Notes: generated by a model not told the origin, from the sequence alone. DNA of 64,000 nt from Enterococcus sp. BWR-S5 (GCF_016745255.1 NZ_JADOEQ010000001.1:248001-312000); one strand, 5' to 3'. Numbered from the stretch's first letter, positions 14,065 to 22,980 are shown. Numbers and translations are program-made.

Positions 14065-16992
14065 ATGGCTACAGAATTTGAAGGCTTATTCGTCAAATTT
14101 GGGGCGAATACAGTGGAGTTTGATAATTCAGTTAAGGGCATGAATAAGGCTTTGACTGGACTTAAGAAAGAGTTTCAAACGATTAACAAGCAATTAAAGT
14201 TCGATCCGGACAATATCGATTTATTGAACAAGAAAATGGAAAACCTGCAGGAGCAAGCAAAAGTCGGCGCTTTAAAAATCGAAGAACTGAGAAAAAAGCA
14301 AGCAGACTTAGGGAACGAAAAAGTAGGAACAGAGGAATGGAACAAGTTAGAGCTAGAAATTCAAAAGGTTGAACAGCAGATGCAAGTTGTTGATAGAACG
14401 ATGCAGGCAACAGCAAGCAGGATAAAAGAAGTAGGCGACCCTAGTTCCATTCATAATTTAGATAAAGCGCTGGACGAAGTGGCTCAGGATTTAGATACAG
14501 TAAATAAAAAATTACAGTTAAACCCTAATGATGTTGAAGCAGCTGCAGAAAAAATGGAGCTATTGGGAAAGCAAGCACGTTTAGCAGATGAAAAGGTAGA
14601 GGCTTTAAAAAAGGAACAAGCAGCATTGGGAGAAGAAAAGATAGGAACCGATGAATGGAAAGCCTTAGAGCGTGAAATCGTTGAAGCACAACTCGAAGCA
14701 AAGGAGTTCAGAAGCGAACTTGATAATATCGGGGAAGCGTCTACCTCTTTAGATGATATTGGAAGTAAATTGGATGCTGCAAACTTAATGGAAGCTGCAG
14801 AAGCTCTATCCGGTGTCGGTGAAAGTATTATAGATTTTGGGGGACAAGCGTTAGACGCTTTTAGAGAAGTTGATGACGCTATGGACACGATAACTGGAAA
14901 GACTGGTATGGCATCAGACGAGTTTAAAGGTTTATATGAAAATATTTCATCAAGCATTGCGGTAGATAGCTTAACGGATATCGGTTCAGCGCTTGGAGAG
15001 GTCAACACTCAATTTGGATTGACAGACCAAGCTCTTGAAGATGCATCTGTATATATGTTGAAATTTGCGCAAATTAATGAAACGGATGTAACACAATCAA
15101 CTATAAACGCAAAACAAGCAATGGATTTGTTCGGGTTGAGTACAGACCAGTTGCCAGCTGTTTTAGATGCAGTGACAGGAACAGCACAAAGAACCGGGCA
15201 ATCAGTAGATAGTTTATTTGGACAAGTAGAAAAAGGGGCACCGTCTTTACAGCGTATGGGATTGGATTTTGATACATCAGTAGAAGTATTAGGGCAATTC
15301 GCTAAGTCTGGACTTGATGCAGATAAGACAGTATCAGCTTTGACAAAAGCGACAGGTGTCTATGCTAAACAAGGGAAGACATTAAATGATGGATTAGCTG
15401 AGACGAGTGACAGAATAAAAAACGCTGCTTCCGATCAAGATGCTTTGAATCTAGCGACCGAAATATTTGGAGCAAAACAAGGTCCAGCGATGGCGGATGC
15501 GATTAAAAATGGAACTTTAGATTTAGAGCAGTTTGGCGCTGCAGCGAAAGAAAATGGCGGTTTAGTCGGAGAAACATTCGAAAAGCAAAAAGACCCAATC
15601 GATGAAATAACAGTTGCACAACAGCAACTTACGAACACAATGGCAGAGTTAGGCGGAGCGATTGCGGAGACGTTAGCACCAGTTTTTGAAACTTTAGTAG
15701 ATGTATTAAAAGCAGTATCACAAATGTTTAATGCGATACCAGGACCAGTTAAACAATTCATTATTATTTTTGGCGGAGTTTTGGCAGTTGTAGCAATGTT
15801 AACACCTATTATAGCAGCAGTAGTCGCCATATTTACCGCGGGATTGTTGCCAGCGATGGGGATAGCAATTGGCGTAATAGCTGGAGTAGTGGCAGTCATT
15901 GTCGGGGTTATCGTAGCGATTAAAAACTGGGGCGGTATTTTAGAGTGGCTTAAAGGCGTATGGGCAGGTGTGGGAACATTTTTTTCAGGATTATGGGAAG
16001 GAATCAAAGAAGTGTTTGCAGCTGGTTTTGAATGGATTAAGGGTTTATGGGAAGGCATGAAAGTATTCTTCTCAGGATTTTGGACCGCATTACAGGAGAT
16101 ATTTAATATTGGATTGAATGTGTTGCTTGCTATCGTTACAGGTGTTGTTAACCTAATAAAAGCAGCAATAGAACTTGTTTTCAATGGAATAAAAGCATAT
16201 TTCGAATTGGTGTTTACTGTATGGAAAACTATTTTTACAGTAGCTTGGAATGTGATTGTAACTGTAGTAACAACTGCAATTGAGGTAGTTAAATCTGTAA
16301 TCACTACCGGATTCAATATCATTAAAACAGTTATATCGACGGTGCTAAATACATGCAAAGCGATTATTTCAGCGGTATGGAATGGCATAACGGCTACTAT
16401 TTCAACAGCAGTAAAGATTATATCTAATGTTGTATCAAGCACGTTTAATACAGTTAAAAATATCATTACAACAGTGATGAATACAATAATAAATATTGTT
16501 AATTCAGTGTGGCAGTCGGTTGTCAACGTCTTTAGAAATGGGGTTAATAGTATTATTAATGTAGTGAGCGGAATTGGAGATAAAATTGCGAATTTCTTTA
16601 GAAGTGTTCCATCGGGAATTATGCAAGCATTGGGCGACCTTTCTAGTATAGGTAAAGCTATTGTTGATGGCATTATTGGAGGCATTGGCGACCTTGGCGG
16701 CGCAATTATGGGTAAAATTACAAGCGCTATATCAGGTGTGAAGAATGCAGCAAGTGGATTGATTAGCGGTATTTTTGGGAAATCATTCAGTGGTACATTA
16801 GGGATAGCCGGAGAGTATGGCGGTGCAATTGGTTCAATGTACAAATTGAAAGCAGATGGCTTAATGTCTGAGAGTGCTGCTTCAAGTAGTTCAACAACTA
16901 ATTTGAATATCTCCGTACAAGCAACTGGTAACGATGCGAATGCAATTGCTACGGCAGTTGAACGACAAATTGTTAGAAGATTGACGAGGTAA
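14065..16992 (+). CDS. Tail tape measure protein
   Basis: 975 residues, ATG after GAGGTGG. The N-terminal 215 residues contain two tandem related coiled-coil units (about 26-110 and 131-215; compare LRKKQADLGNEKVGTEEWNK with LKKEQAALGEEKIGTDEWKA). A conserved TMP core follows (about 260-520), then a hydrophobic block at about 565-620 likely to insert into the host membrane, and repetitive helices (TVVTTAIEVVKSVITTGFNI-type) to about 860. It sets tail length and is ejected ahead of DNA. No muramidase or peptidase domain is evident. Confidence 0.95.
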   Translation: MATEFEGLFVKFGANTVEFDNSVKGMNKALTGLKKEFQTINKQLKFDPDNIDLLNKKMENLQEQAKVGALKIEELRKKQADLGNEKVGTEEWNKLELEIQKVEQQMQVVDRTMQATASRIKEVGDPSSIHNLDKALDEVAQDLDTVNKKLQLNPNDVEAAAEKMELLGKQARLADEKVEALKKEQAALGEEKIGTDEWKALEREIVEAQLEAKEFRSELDNIGEASTSLDDIGSKLDAANLMEAAEALSGVGESIIDFGGQALDAFREVDDAMDTITGKTGMASDEFKGLYENISSSIAVDSLTDIGSALGEVNTQFGLTDQALEDASVYMLKFAQINETDVTQSTINAKQAMDLFGLSTDQLPAVLDAVTGTAQRTGQSVDSLFGQVEKGAPSLQRMGLDFDTSVEVLGQFAKSGLDADKTVSALTKATGVYAKQGKTLNDGLAETSDRIKNAASDQDALNLATEIFGAKQGPAMADAIKNGTLDLEQFGAAAKENGGLVGETFEKQKDPIDEITVAQQQLTNTMAELGGAIAETLAPVFETLVDVLKAVSQMFNAIPGPVKQFIIIFGGVLAVVAMLTPIIAAVVAIFTAGLLPAMGIAIGVIAGVVAVIVGVIVAIKNWGGILEWLKGVWAGVGTFFSGLWEGIKEVFAAGFEWIKGLWEGMKVFFSGFWTALQEIFNIGLNVLLAIVTGVVNLIKAAIELVFNGIKAYFELVFTVWKTIFTVAWNVIVTVVTTAIEVVKSVITTGFNIIKTVISTVLNTCKAIISAVWNGITATISTAVKIISNVVSSTFNTVKNIITTVMNTIINIVNSVWQSVVNVFRNGVNSIINVVSGIGDKIANFFRSVPSGIMQALGDLSSIGKAIVDGIIGGIGDLGGAIMGKITSAISGVKNAASGLISGIFGKSFSGTLGIAGEYGGAIGSMYKLKADGLMSESAASSSSTTNLNISVQATGNDANAIATAVERQIVRRLTR

Positions 16993-16996
16993 GCCT

Positions 16997-17908
16997 ATGA
17001 ATCAAGTAAGAAAATTCTCTATTACTAACGCAAAAGGGGAAACTGTTTCCCTTAATAATGATGAAGATTTATTCGCCTATTCCCCTGAGGGGTTAGGCGT
17101 TTCTTTTTCAAACGAATACTATGGAGCAAACGGCAACTTTCTTGTAAGCAGCGTAGCATTAAACCAGCCTGTTTTTAGCATCCGTGTTCTTTTCAGTCCA
17201 GAAAAAAATCGTTACTATCAGAAATATCATGAGTTCATTCAGTTTTTAAACTATCAACCTCTTACATTGAACTATTCAATAGTTGAAAAAGGTACTTTCA
17301 AGCGTGATTGTCGGTTGAATACTTTAACCAAAACAGAGATAAACGAATGGAATATCATTGATGAAGCAATAGAACTCGATTTCCTAACGCCTTGGTATCA
17401 ATGGATTGAAGGGATTCACACTGAATATAGCGATCAATTGGGCGACGGAAAAATATATATTAACAATGACATGGCAAACAATGAAGGTTTTCATATCTAT
17501 GATTATGTCTACGAAGAACAGAATGAGGAGAGCCGAGGATTGTTTAAAGTAGTGAACGACTCTATTTACATGGGAGTTTCTGAGGGTTCACCTTTAGAAA
17601 TTACAATCTACGGCGGAGAAACAGGGGTATCAAATCCATCATGGGAGCTTTATTCAGGTTCCGAACTGATTCAAAACGATAGGTATTTCATTGATATTCC
17701 GCCAGGGTATGAGTTTGTTGTATCGAGTGTACCGCAAAACCAATTCGTTAGACTAATTGCGCCTAATGGCACGGTATCAAATGTTTATCAGTCGCAAGAT
17801 ATGACGAAAACAAACTTTGTTACTATTCCAATAGGAACATACACATTAAAACTCGATACAGGAGCGGTTACTAAATACAGACTTAGAAAAGAAATGGTGG
17901 TCGTTTAA
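16997..17908 (+). CDS. Distal tail protein Dit
   Basis: 303 residues, starting four bases after the tape measure stop. The N-terminus has the siphovirus tail-component pattern (FSITNAKGETVSLNNDEDLF, then GLGVSFSNEYY), and the C-terminal half is a galectin-like beta domain. Dit forms the hexameric hub linking tail tube and baseplate. The place between the tape measure and the tail-associated protein is canonical. Confidence 0.9.
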   Translation: MNQVRKFSITNAKGETVSLNNDEDLFAYSPEGLGVSFSNEYYGANGNFLVSSVALNQPVFSIRVLFSPEKNRYYQKYHEFIQFLNYQPLTLNYSIVEKGTFKRDCRLNTLTKTEINEWNIIDEAIELDFLTPWYQWIEGIHTEYSDQLGDGKIYINNDMANNEGFHIYDYVYEEQNEESRGLFKVVNDSIYMGVSEGSPLEITIYGGETGVSNPSWELYSGSELIQNDRYFIDIPPGYEFVVSSVPQNQFVRLIAPNGTVSNVYQSQDMTKTNFVTIPIGTYTLKLDTGAVTKYRLRKEMVVV

Positions 17909-19024
17909 ATGAGGCTACAACTAGCAGTGTTTAATAGACAAGATTTAGCATTAAAATCTATTAGTGAATGCTACGATTGGGAAATAAACATCGATTATTT
18001 AACAAATGAAAAAAGTAGTTTTATCCCTCTTTCAAAAATGGACTTTGAAACAGGCGATTTTTTTATGGCAAAAGAAATAGGAAGCGATAATCAAGGTGTC
18101 ATAGATAGCTCAATTGGTGAAATAACAACAATCACCCCCCTTTTTTTAGGGGTAATCGATAGCATTGAGAACGATGCAATTAAGGCATGTATTATATACA
18201 GTCTAATGAATTTTCCATTTGCTGCAACAAGAGCAACAGGGAGCGCAACGGCAGGAGTGAGCGCCGAAAGTCATTTAACAAACATGTTTACCATGCGTGT
18301 AACGTTGGACCTGTCCAAAAAGACAGGGCTACCTATCACACCGAAAACGCACACAGCATATTCATACTTGCCAAGCGATCCGCCAACAGTTACAAACCTA
18401 TTAGACTATGTGATAGGTTTCTTTAAGAAGTATAACATTGTGTTAGATGTTGATTATTTGTCAAGGGTTGCATGGTATAACCGCTATAACATTGTTTTAA
18501 AGGTAGAAAGAAGAACGAAAAAGATACGATTGAAAAATAATGCCTATGATTTCGTCAATTGGTCCGTGTATGAACAACCAGCAGGAAAACAGGCAGAAAA
18601 CATGCTGCAGATTATCGATAAACGGTCAACAAACAGTATATACCCGATAATTCTAAGTACCTGGTATATCGATAAGTATGGAGAGTTGACTCAATCGCTT
18701 AATGACAATATTTACACGCCAACACGACAAAAAATCTATATTTATGATATGGAACAAGAGGACAGACCAACCTATTTGGAAGTAGCTCAATCTGAGCTTG
18801 CCGGGCAGACATATGCTCACGAAATAAATTTCGATATCAAAAAGGATAATAACATGATAGATATTGATGATTTAGAGGTGGGGTTACTTGTTGATATCGT
18901 CTATAATGATACGATTTACAGCAGTGTTTTAACCGGCTATGTGATTAGTTCGGAATCGGAGTTCATTTCCTTGCGGTTCGGTCATGTTCGCTCCACGCTG
19001 CAGGATGTTTTAAACAATCTATAG
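17909..19024 (+). CDS. Tail-associated baseplate protein (Tal/gp27-like)
   Basis: 371 residues, ATG directly after the Dit stop. The size equals the gp27-like N-terminal domain of Tal proteins, and the last third (HEINFDIKKDNNMIDIDDLE then VGLLVDIVYNDTIYSSVLTG) has the beta-barrel pattern of such hubs. There is no C-terminal endopeptidase or lysozyme extension, so it is a short Tal that closes the tail tip. Confidence 0.78.
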   Translation: MRLQLAVFNRQDLALKSISECYDWEINIDYLTNEKSSFIPLSKMDFETGDFFMAKEIGSDNQGVIDSSIGEITTITPLFLGVIDSIENDAIKACIIYSLMNFPFAATRATGSATAGVSAESHLTNMFTMRVTLDLSKKTGLPITPKTHTAYSYLPSDPPTVTNLLDYVIGFFKKYNIVLDVDYLSRVAWYNRYNIVLKVERRTKKIRLKNNAYDFVNWSVYEQPAGKQAENMLQIIDKRSTNSIYPIILSTWYIDKYGELTQSLNDNIYTPTRQKIYIYDMEQEDRPTYLEVAQSELAGQTYAHEINFDIKKDNNMIDIDDLEVGLLVDIVYNDTIYSSVLTGYVISSESEFISLRFGHVRSTLQDVLNNL

Positions 19025-19035
19025 GAGGATAAAAT

Positions 19036-19926
19036 ATGACAATTAAAGGGTATCAATTCGATAGGGCAAAAGTTACAGCTCTTAAGGATGCATCGCTCTA
19101 TAGCGCATTACATTTGAACCAATCTACGGTAATTACAGACAGAGGAAACGAAATGGCAGTAAGCGTAAATGGGTTAGATGCGACGATAGACACAGGACAA
19201 GCGGTTATTTGTGGAAGGTTAGTAGAAATTACTGCTGCAGAAACCGTTTCAATTCCTGCGAATACATCCGGATTCTTAGTTATTACAATTGATTTATCTG
19301 AGCTGAACGAATCAGAAGGCACACCGGGTTCAAGTGATTACGTTTTCACGAATAATCAACTACGGTGCGAATTTGTAGAGGCACTAAATCAACAAGATTT
19401 AAATGATGGAGGGGTATTGTATACGTTTAACCTAGGTGCAGTATCAACAAATAGCTCAAGTATCACATATACAAAGAATACAGATGCTTGGTCGTATCTA
19501 AACTATCAAGATTTCGTGCCGCAAACGTGTGTAGTTACACTCACGCAAGTTGACAGTACAGGAACAAACAGAAGTCTTACTGTTCGGCTTATTAGGCATC
19601 AAAAGATAGTAGTTGCAAGTCTATTTAGGCAAGCATTACTAAACCAGTGGATTCGAACAGGAGAAAATATGGCGCTTACGGTATCAGCTTCATGGAATGG
19701 AAAAACAGCGCCAGTTATTCCAGAAGCATTCCGCCCAACGGTACAGGCAAACATGCTTGTAACTAGAAATGCCGGGGTAAACTACGTATTATCGAACAAG
19801 TTTCTTTCATTCAATGACAACGGAACGGTAACATATACTGCAGGAGATAGAGGCAGCGCATCAGCTGCATTAGTATGTGCCGGTTCTACATCATGGGTTA
19901 CAACTAGTGATATTTCAACAATTTAA
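19036..19926 (+). CDS. Baseplate / receptor-binding protein candidate
   Basis: 296 residues after a GGAGG site. The N-terminal part (KGYQFDRAKVTALKDASLYS, then VNGLDATIDTGQAVICGRLV) looks like upper baseplate proteins that dock to the tail tip; the C-terminal 120 residues are beta-rich (SASWNGKTAPVIPEAFRPTV) like fibre heads. It is the only gene between Tal and the lysis genes large enough to recognise the host, so I infer receptor binding. Confidence 0.65.
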   Translation: MTIKGYQFDRAKVTALKDASLYSALHLNQSTVITDRGNEMAVSVNGLDATIDTGQAVICGRLVEITAAETVSIPANTSGFLVITIDLSELNESEGTPGSSDYVFTNNQLRCEFVEALNQQDLNDGGVLYTFNLGAVSTNSSSITYTKNTDAWSYLNYQDFVPQTCVVTLTQVDSTGTNRSLTVRLIRHQKIVVASLFRQALLNQWIRTGENMALTVSASWNGKTAPVIPEAFRPTVQANMLVTRNAGVNYVLSNKFLSFNDNGTVTYTAGDRGSASAALVCAGSTSWVTTSDISTI

Positions 19927-19942
19927 AATGAAGAGGTGGAAC

Positions 19943-20236
19943 ATGAGATTATTAGGTTTGACATTAGGAGAAATAGCAACTCTTATAGGCTTATTGGGTG
20001 GTGGATTCAGTGGGATTATGTTTCTATTTAAATCAATAGTCATAGCTCCGTTGAAATCATCTATTGACAGCTTAGAGAAGACAGTTGCTATTTTTTCAAG
20101 ACAATTAGAAGAGAGCAAGGCGGATAGACAAACGTTGCATCAGCGGATCAATAAAATAGATGTACGTGTGACCGTATTAGAAGAGCACGATAAATGGGAA
20201 GGAACGCACAGAAACGGAGGACAACATGAACAATAA
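19943..20236 (+). CDS. Small membrane/coiled-coil lysis-region protein (XhlA-like)
   Basis: The ATG at 19943 is placed by AGAGGTGG (19932-19939); an ATG at 19928 lies upstream of that site. 97 residues: hydrophobic segment 10-33 (IATLIGLLGGGFSGIMFLF), then a coiled coil (SSIDSLEKTVAIFSRQLEES to VTVLEEHDKWE). Phage proteins of this design sit beside holins (XhlA/hemolysin type). It overlaps the holin start by 11 bases. Confidence 0.65.
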   Translation: MRLLGLTLGEIATLIGLLGGGFSGIMFLFKSIVIAPLKSSIDSLEKTVAIFSRQLEESKADRQTLHQRINKIDVRVTVLEEHDKWEGTHRNGGQHEQ

Positions 20237-20438
20237 AACATATGATTATTTAAAATGGATTGTATTAACTGTATTGCCGGCGTTGGCGGTGCTGGTTTCG
20301 TCGGTAGGAAATAGTCTAACATGGGAATATACGGAAATCACAGTGACGGTACTTAATGCCGTGACTGTTTTTTTAGGCGCTAGTCTTGGATTATCAAGCG
20401 TGAACTACCACAAAAACGGAGATGATGAAAATGGCTAG
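20226..20438 (+). CDS. Phage holin (Dp-1 type)
   Basis: 70 residues. The opening YDYLKWIVLTVLPALAVLVS, a short turn, then a second span VTVLNAVTVFLGASLGLSS and a charged tail match the Dp-1-like holin family. It forms membrane holes that release the endolysin. The GGAGG site is inside the upstream gene. It overlaps the endolysin start by eight bases. Confidence 0.88.
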   Translation: MNNKTYDYLKWIVLTVLPALAVLVSSVGNSLTWEYTEITVTVLNAVTVFLGASLGLSSVNYHKNGDDENG

Positions 20439-21078
20439 TATTGAAAATATGATAAAGTGGATGAATGATAGAAAAGGGAAAGTCACTTACTCAATGAATA
20501 GCCGTTTAGGTCCTTCAAGTTACGACTGCAGTTCAGCGGTTTATTTTGCGTTGATTGCCGGAGGATTTTTACCAGCTGGAACAATGGGGAATACAGACAG
20601 CCTTTTTAAACACCTAGAAGCGAACGGTTGGCAGAAATTACCGGAAGTAAATGACTATATCGATGCACAGAGAGGCGACATATTCATTTGGGGTGTCCGT
20701 GGACAAAGTGGAGGCGCAGCAGGACATACAGGGATATTCGTTGATAAAGATAACATTATTCATTGTAACTATGGTTACAATGGCATTACTGTGAACAATC
20801 ACGATCAGATATGGAACTATAACAATGGACCAGCAAACACAATCTATCGTTATGTAGGGGCGCAGACAGGAAGCCCTAACAGCAGTTTTAAGGTAGGTCA
20901 AAAAGTAAAGCTGTTAAGGCATGCAACGCATTATCAGACGACTGAGGCGATACCTGGATGGGCTAAAAACCGAACCTATACAGTGCAGCAAGTGAAGAGC
21001 GTAAATCAGTCTAATTCTAAAAAGGCGTATTTGCTGAAAGAGATTAGCAGTTGGGTACTTGAGCAGGATTTAAGTTGA
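20431..21078 (+). CDS. Endolysin, NlpC/P60-like peptidoglycan hydrolase
   Basis: The ATG at 20431 has GGAGA at a proper distance; ATG 20422 overlaps that site and is less likely. 215 residues: N-terminal peptidase/amidase domain (phage Amidase_5 type) with candidate catalytic Cys33 in YDCSSAVYF and His99 in GHTGIFVD (H111 nearby), then from about residue 155 an SH3-like cell-wall-binding domain (FKVGQKVKLLRHATHYQTTE). It has no signal peptide, so it is released through the holin. It ends the late operon. Confidence 0.9.
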   Translation: MASIENMIKWMNDRKGKVTYSMNSRLGPSSYDCSSAVYFALIAGGFLPAGTMGNTDSLFKHLEANGWQKLPEVNDYIDAQRGDIFIWGVRGQSGGAAGHTGIFVDKDNIIHCNYGYNGITVNNHDQIWNYNNGPANTIYRYVGAQTGSPNSSFKVGQKVKLLRHATHYQTTEAIPGWAKNRTYTVQQVKSVNQSNSKKAYLLKEISSWVLEQDLS

Positions 21079-21086
21079 TGATATAA

Positions 21087-21115
21087 TTGACAGTGAATTT
21101 TTATGATAGTATACT
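21087..21115 (+). promoter_or_regulatory. Consensus promoter after the endolysin
   Basis: TTGACA (21087-21092), 17-base spacer, TATACT (21110-21115). The start near 21122 and the terminator at 21157-21186 would give a transcript of about 65 bases. Confidence 0.75.
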
Positions 21116-21121
21116 TTATTT

Positions 21122-21186
21122 ATTCTATGAATCCGCCTCATAGAAGATAAAAGTATTACCACTCTTCGGGGTGGTATTTTTTTATT
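21122..21186 (+). ncRNA. Putative short RNA 1 with terminator
   Basis: A strong promoter upstream and an intrinsic terminator (TACCAC 21157-21162 with GTGGTA 21171-21176, then seven or more T) define a short unit with no ribosome site. It is the first of several such units up to 22,445. The function is unknown; it could be an antisense or phage regulatory RNA. Confidence 0.5.
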
Positions 21187-21353
21187 AAATAATTTTTAAA
21201 ATATAGGAGACATTTGTTTTTAAATAGAGCATACTGGTTTTGTGGATATATTTTATTTTATGATGTCGGACATCGTTTGCCTAGAGTGAAGAAATTTAAG
21301 TGCCTGTTATTTTTTATACTAATTATTTGAAAACTATTGATATTAGATATACT

Positions 21354-21428
21354 CTTAGGGTAATAAAGTATGGGAAGACTTCATTACCTTATCTCCTTTT
21401 ACCGTCTTTTTGGAGACGTTTTTTTTTG
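21354..21428 (+). ncRNA. Putative short RNA 2 with terminator
   Basis: A -10 TATACT at 21348-21353 (the -35 TTGAAA is only 15 bases away) and a terminator at 21403-21428 (CGTCT/AGACG, long T run) bound the unit. Its body resembles the unit at 22,217-22,280: both contain GGGAAGAC, a TCA-TTAC core, TATCTC and a CCGTC stem. Two diverged copies suggest one RNA family. Confidence 0.45.
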
Positions 21429-21464
21429 CTTTATAGTATAATCATCTGGATTGGAGTTGATAGC

Positions 21465-21581
21465 GTGGTAAATAAATTCGAGGAACTGTTAGATAGATTG
21501 ACAATTGCTAATATATCAGCTATTATGGACTTAACCAAAACAACTTTTTTATTTTTTTTCATTGTTACTCTTATAGGGTGA
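21465..21581 (+). CDS. 38-aa membrane-tailed peptide
   Basis: GTG at 21465 after TTGGAG with eight-base spacing; a TATAAT -10 lies at 21437-21442. The peptide begins MVNKFEELLDRLTIANISAI and ends in a hydrophobic segment (TTFLFFFIVTLIG). A terminator follows at once (21591-21614). Amphipathic head plus short hydrophobic tail is the look of small toxins or membrane regulators of type I systems, but I do not recognise it and see no matching antisense promoter. Confidence 0.45.
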   Translation: MVNKFEELLDRLTIANISAIMDLTKTTFLFFFIVTLIG

Positions 21582-21590
21582 CGCTCCTTT

Positions 21591-21615
21591 ACCACTCCTT
21601 CGGGAGTGGTTTTTA
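21591..21615 (+). terminator. Terminator after the 38-aa peptide
   Basis: ACCACTCC (21591-21598) pairs with GGAGTGGT (21603-21610), TTCG loop, then T residues. Confidence 0.75.
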
Positions 21616-21664
21616 ATGGAATGAGTTTTTTCAAATTAAGTAAAAAAATTCACCTAATTAGACA

Positions 21665-21776
21665 GTGACAAACGATAGATTGTTTAGTATACTAGTGATG
21701 AAACTAAGGGTATTGACACCTCAAAGTCAAAAGAATTATTTTATGCCCTTCACCGCCTCTAGAGGCGGTTTTTTTG
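21665..21776 (+). ncRNA. Putative short RNA 3 with promoter and terminator
   Basis: GTGACA (21665-21670), 17 bases, TATACT (21688-21693). The terminator ACCGCCTCT/AGAGGCGGT (21752-21769) with seven T follows. The transcript would be about 75 bases from near 21,700 and has no ribosome site. It belongs to the tandem series after the lysin gene. Confidence 0.5.
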
Positions 21777-21819
21777 TATGAATAACTCATACTCTATAAG
21801 TATTTTTCTGTCAATAGCT

Positions 21820-22062
21820 TTAATATGCATCAGAATCGATAATAGAAAAAGAGGTCATAATTAGTTTTTTCTGTTTGTTGATAAGACCGTGAGCGCTGAT
21901 GCTACATCTTCCGTTAGGAAGCGATAAGATTTCATTGGCTAAGTCATGGTCAGTAACAATACAATGAATAGGTGAAGGAGTAGTTTCTAGCACAAAACGA
22001 ACAATGATAGGAGAGTATTGAATTATACGAACATTATTTAATATTCCTGTATAGTTTTCCAT
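21820..22062 (-). CDS. Hypothetical protein, 80 aa, minus strand
   Basis: On the minus strand an ATG at 22062 follows GGGGTGA and a TATAAT upstream. The product (MENYTGILNNVRIIQYSPII, later PNGRCSISAHGLINKQKKLI) looks like a small five-stranded beta protein, perhaps OB-like. It is the only minus-strand gene in the prophage end, so it may be expressed in the lysogen as cargo. The family is not recognised. Confidence 0.6.
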   Translation of the reverse strand: MENYTGILNNVRIIQYSPIIVRFVLETTPSPIHCIVTDHDLANEILSLPNGRCSISAHGLINKQKKLIMTSFSIIDSDAY

Positions 22063-22181
22063 ATGATCACCCCAATATAATTATAACACTATTAATGATA
22101 GAAACAGTCAGAAGATTTAAATATCAATTGTGATAAATTGATGTCAGTTTACGAATAACGAGTATTTCGTAGGTGCTTTAT

Positions 22182-22280
22182 TTGTATAATCTCTAGAACA
22201 GAAGTATGCTAGACTTGAGGTAAGGGAAGACCTCAAATCTTACTATCTCTTTAGCCGTCTTTTCGGAGGCGGTTTTTTTA
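22182..22280 (+). ncRNA. Putative short RNA 4 with promoter and terminator
   Basis: TTGTAT (22182-22187), 17 bases, TATGCT (22205-22210). The body has a pairing GACTTGAGGT/ACCTCAA around GGGAAG. The terminator (CCGTCT/AGGCGG, about 22255-22273) precedes seven T. It shares its core with short RNA 2. Confidence 0.5.
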
Positions 22281-22350
22281 CATGTTGAGACAACGTTATT
22301 TTTCACTTTAGGGTAATATATTCACTAAAATAGACAGAGATTTTTTGTTT

Positions 22351-22446
22351 ACATTTTGATATACTATATACATAAAAAGGTTATTCATATAGGCGATAGG
22401 CACTTACTTCTCTGAACTTTTAAGTTGTCTATTGCTTTTGTTCATA
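22351..22446 (+). ncRNA. Putative short RNA 5
   Basis: A TTTACA-like -35 and overlapping TATACT/TATATA -10 sequences near 22350-22375 are followed by a hairpin GGCGATAG (22392-22399) with CTATTGCT (22429-22436) and TTTTG. It is the weakest member of the series. Confidence 0.3.
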
Positions 22447-22980
22447 TTTATCAAAAGAGCTAAGAATGCAAAATAGAAAAGCTTTCAGTTGAAAAACACC
22501 ACCAATAATTGTACTTTGGTTGAATCGTTGCGGTTGTTAAAAATCACCAATTATTGTGAAATAGTTGTAAAAAATAGAAAAGTTTTCTAACGTCGTGATT
22601 AGTTACTTTAGAGACGACCTCGGATAAACCGACGTCATCCGGTAACGCAATTATGCGTTGCCAGTAAATGGGGTTGCACAAAATTATGTAGCCTGTCCAA
22701 AATAGGACAACCCTTAGATTAAATTGAGGGGTTTGTTATTCTATGTATAGCGCCCCACGCTTATGAAAATTTGTTGACCCAGATATTTTATTGCTAGAAA
22801 TGAAACTGACCCAGAGATTGACCCAGATGTATGTGATATACCATGATTTATAGTGAAAGGTTATTGATTGGATACTAGGCGTTAGCATTCAATTATGAAA
22901 CCCCATGACACTATATGAAAATTTAAAATCGTCTGACCAAGCTAAAGGCGCTTTAGCTAAATAATTAGTTTGAACTTCTA
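22447..22980. other. Prophage right-end region, no gene seen
   Basis: No open frame with a credible start lies here. The strip contains two ACCAATAATTGT-like palindromic words (near 22512 and 22555), small hairpins (AACGCA/TGCGTT near 22645; GTCC/GGAC near 22698), and three copies of TGACCCAGA (22775-22783, 22807-22815, 22819-22827). As the last non-coding stretch before conserved chromosomal genes it probably holds the attachment site, but no duplicated core can be seen because the left end is outside the window. Confidence 0.4.

Noticed and set aside
15435-16844. Open frame of 469 codons on the minus strand opposite the tape measure gene
   Set aside because: It lies wholly opposite a clear coding gene, has a biased Ile/Pro/Thr composition from reading the complementary strand, and has no ribosome site.
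21431-21634. Minus-strand 67-codon frame opposite the 38-aa peptide
   Set aside because: No ribosome site, and it reads through the terminator of the plus-strand unit.
22447-22980. CRISPR array or tracr-like RNA in the prophage end
   Set aside because: The repeats (ACCAATAATTGT words, TGACCCAGA) are few, irregularly spaced and have no equal-length spacers; no cas gene is near.
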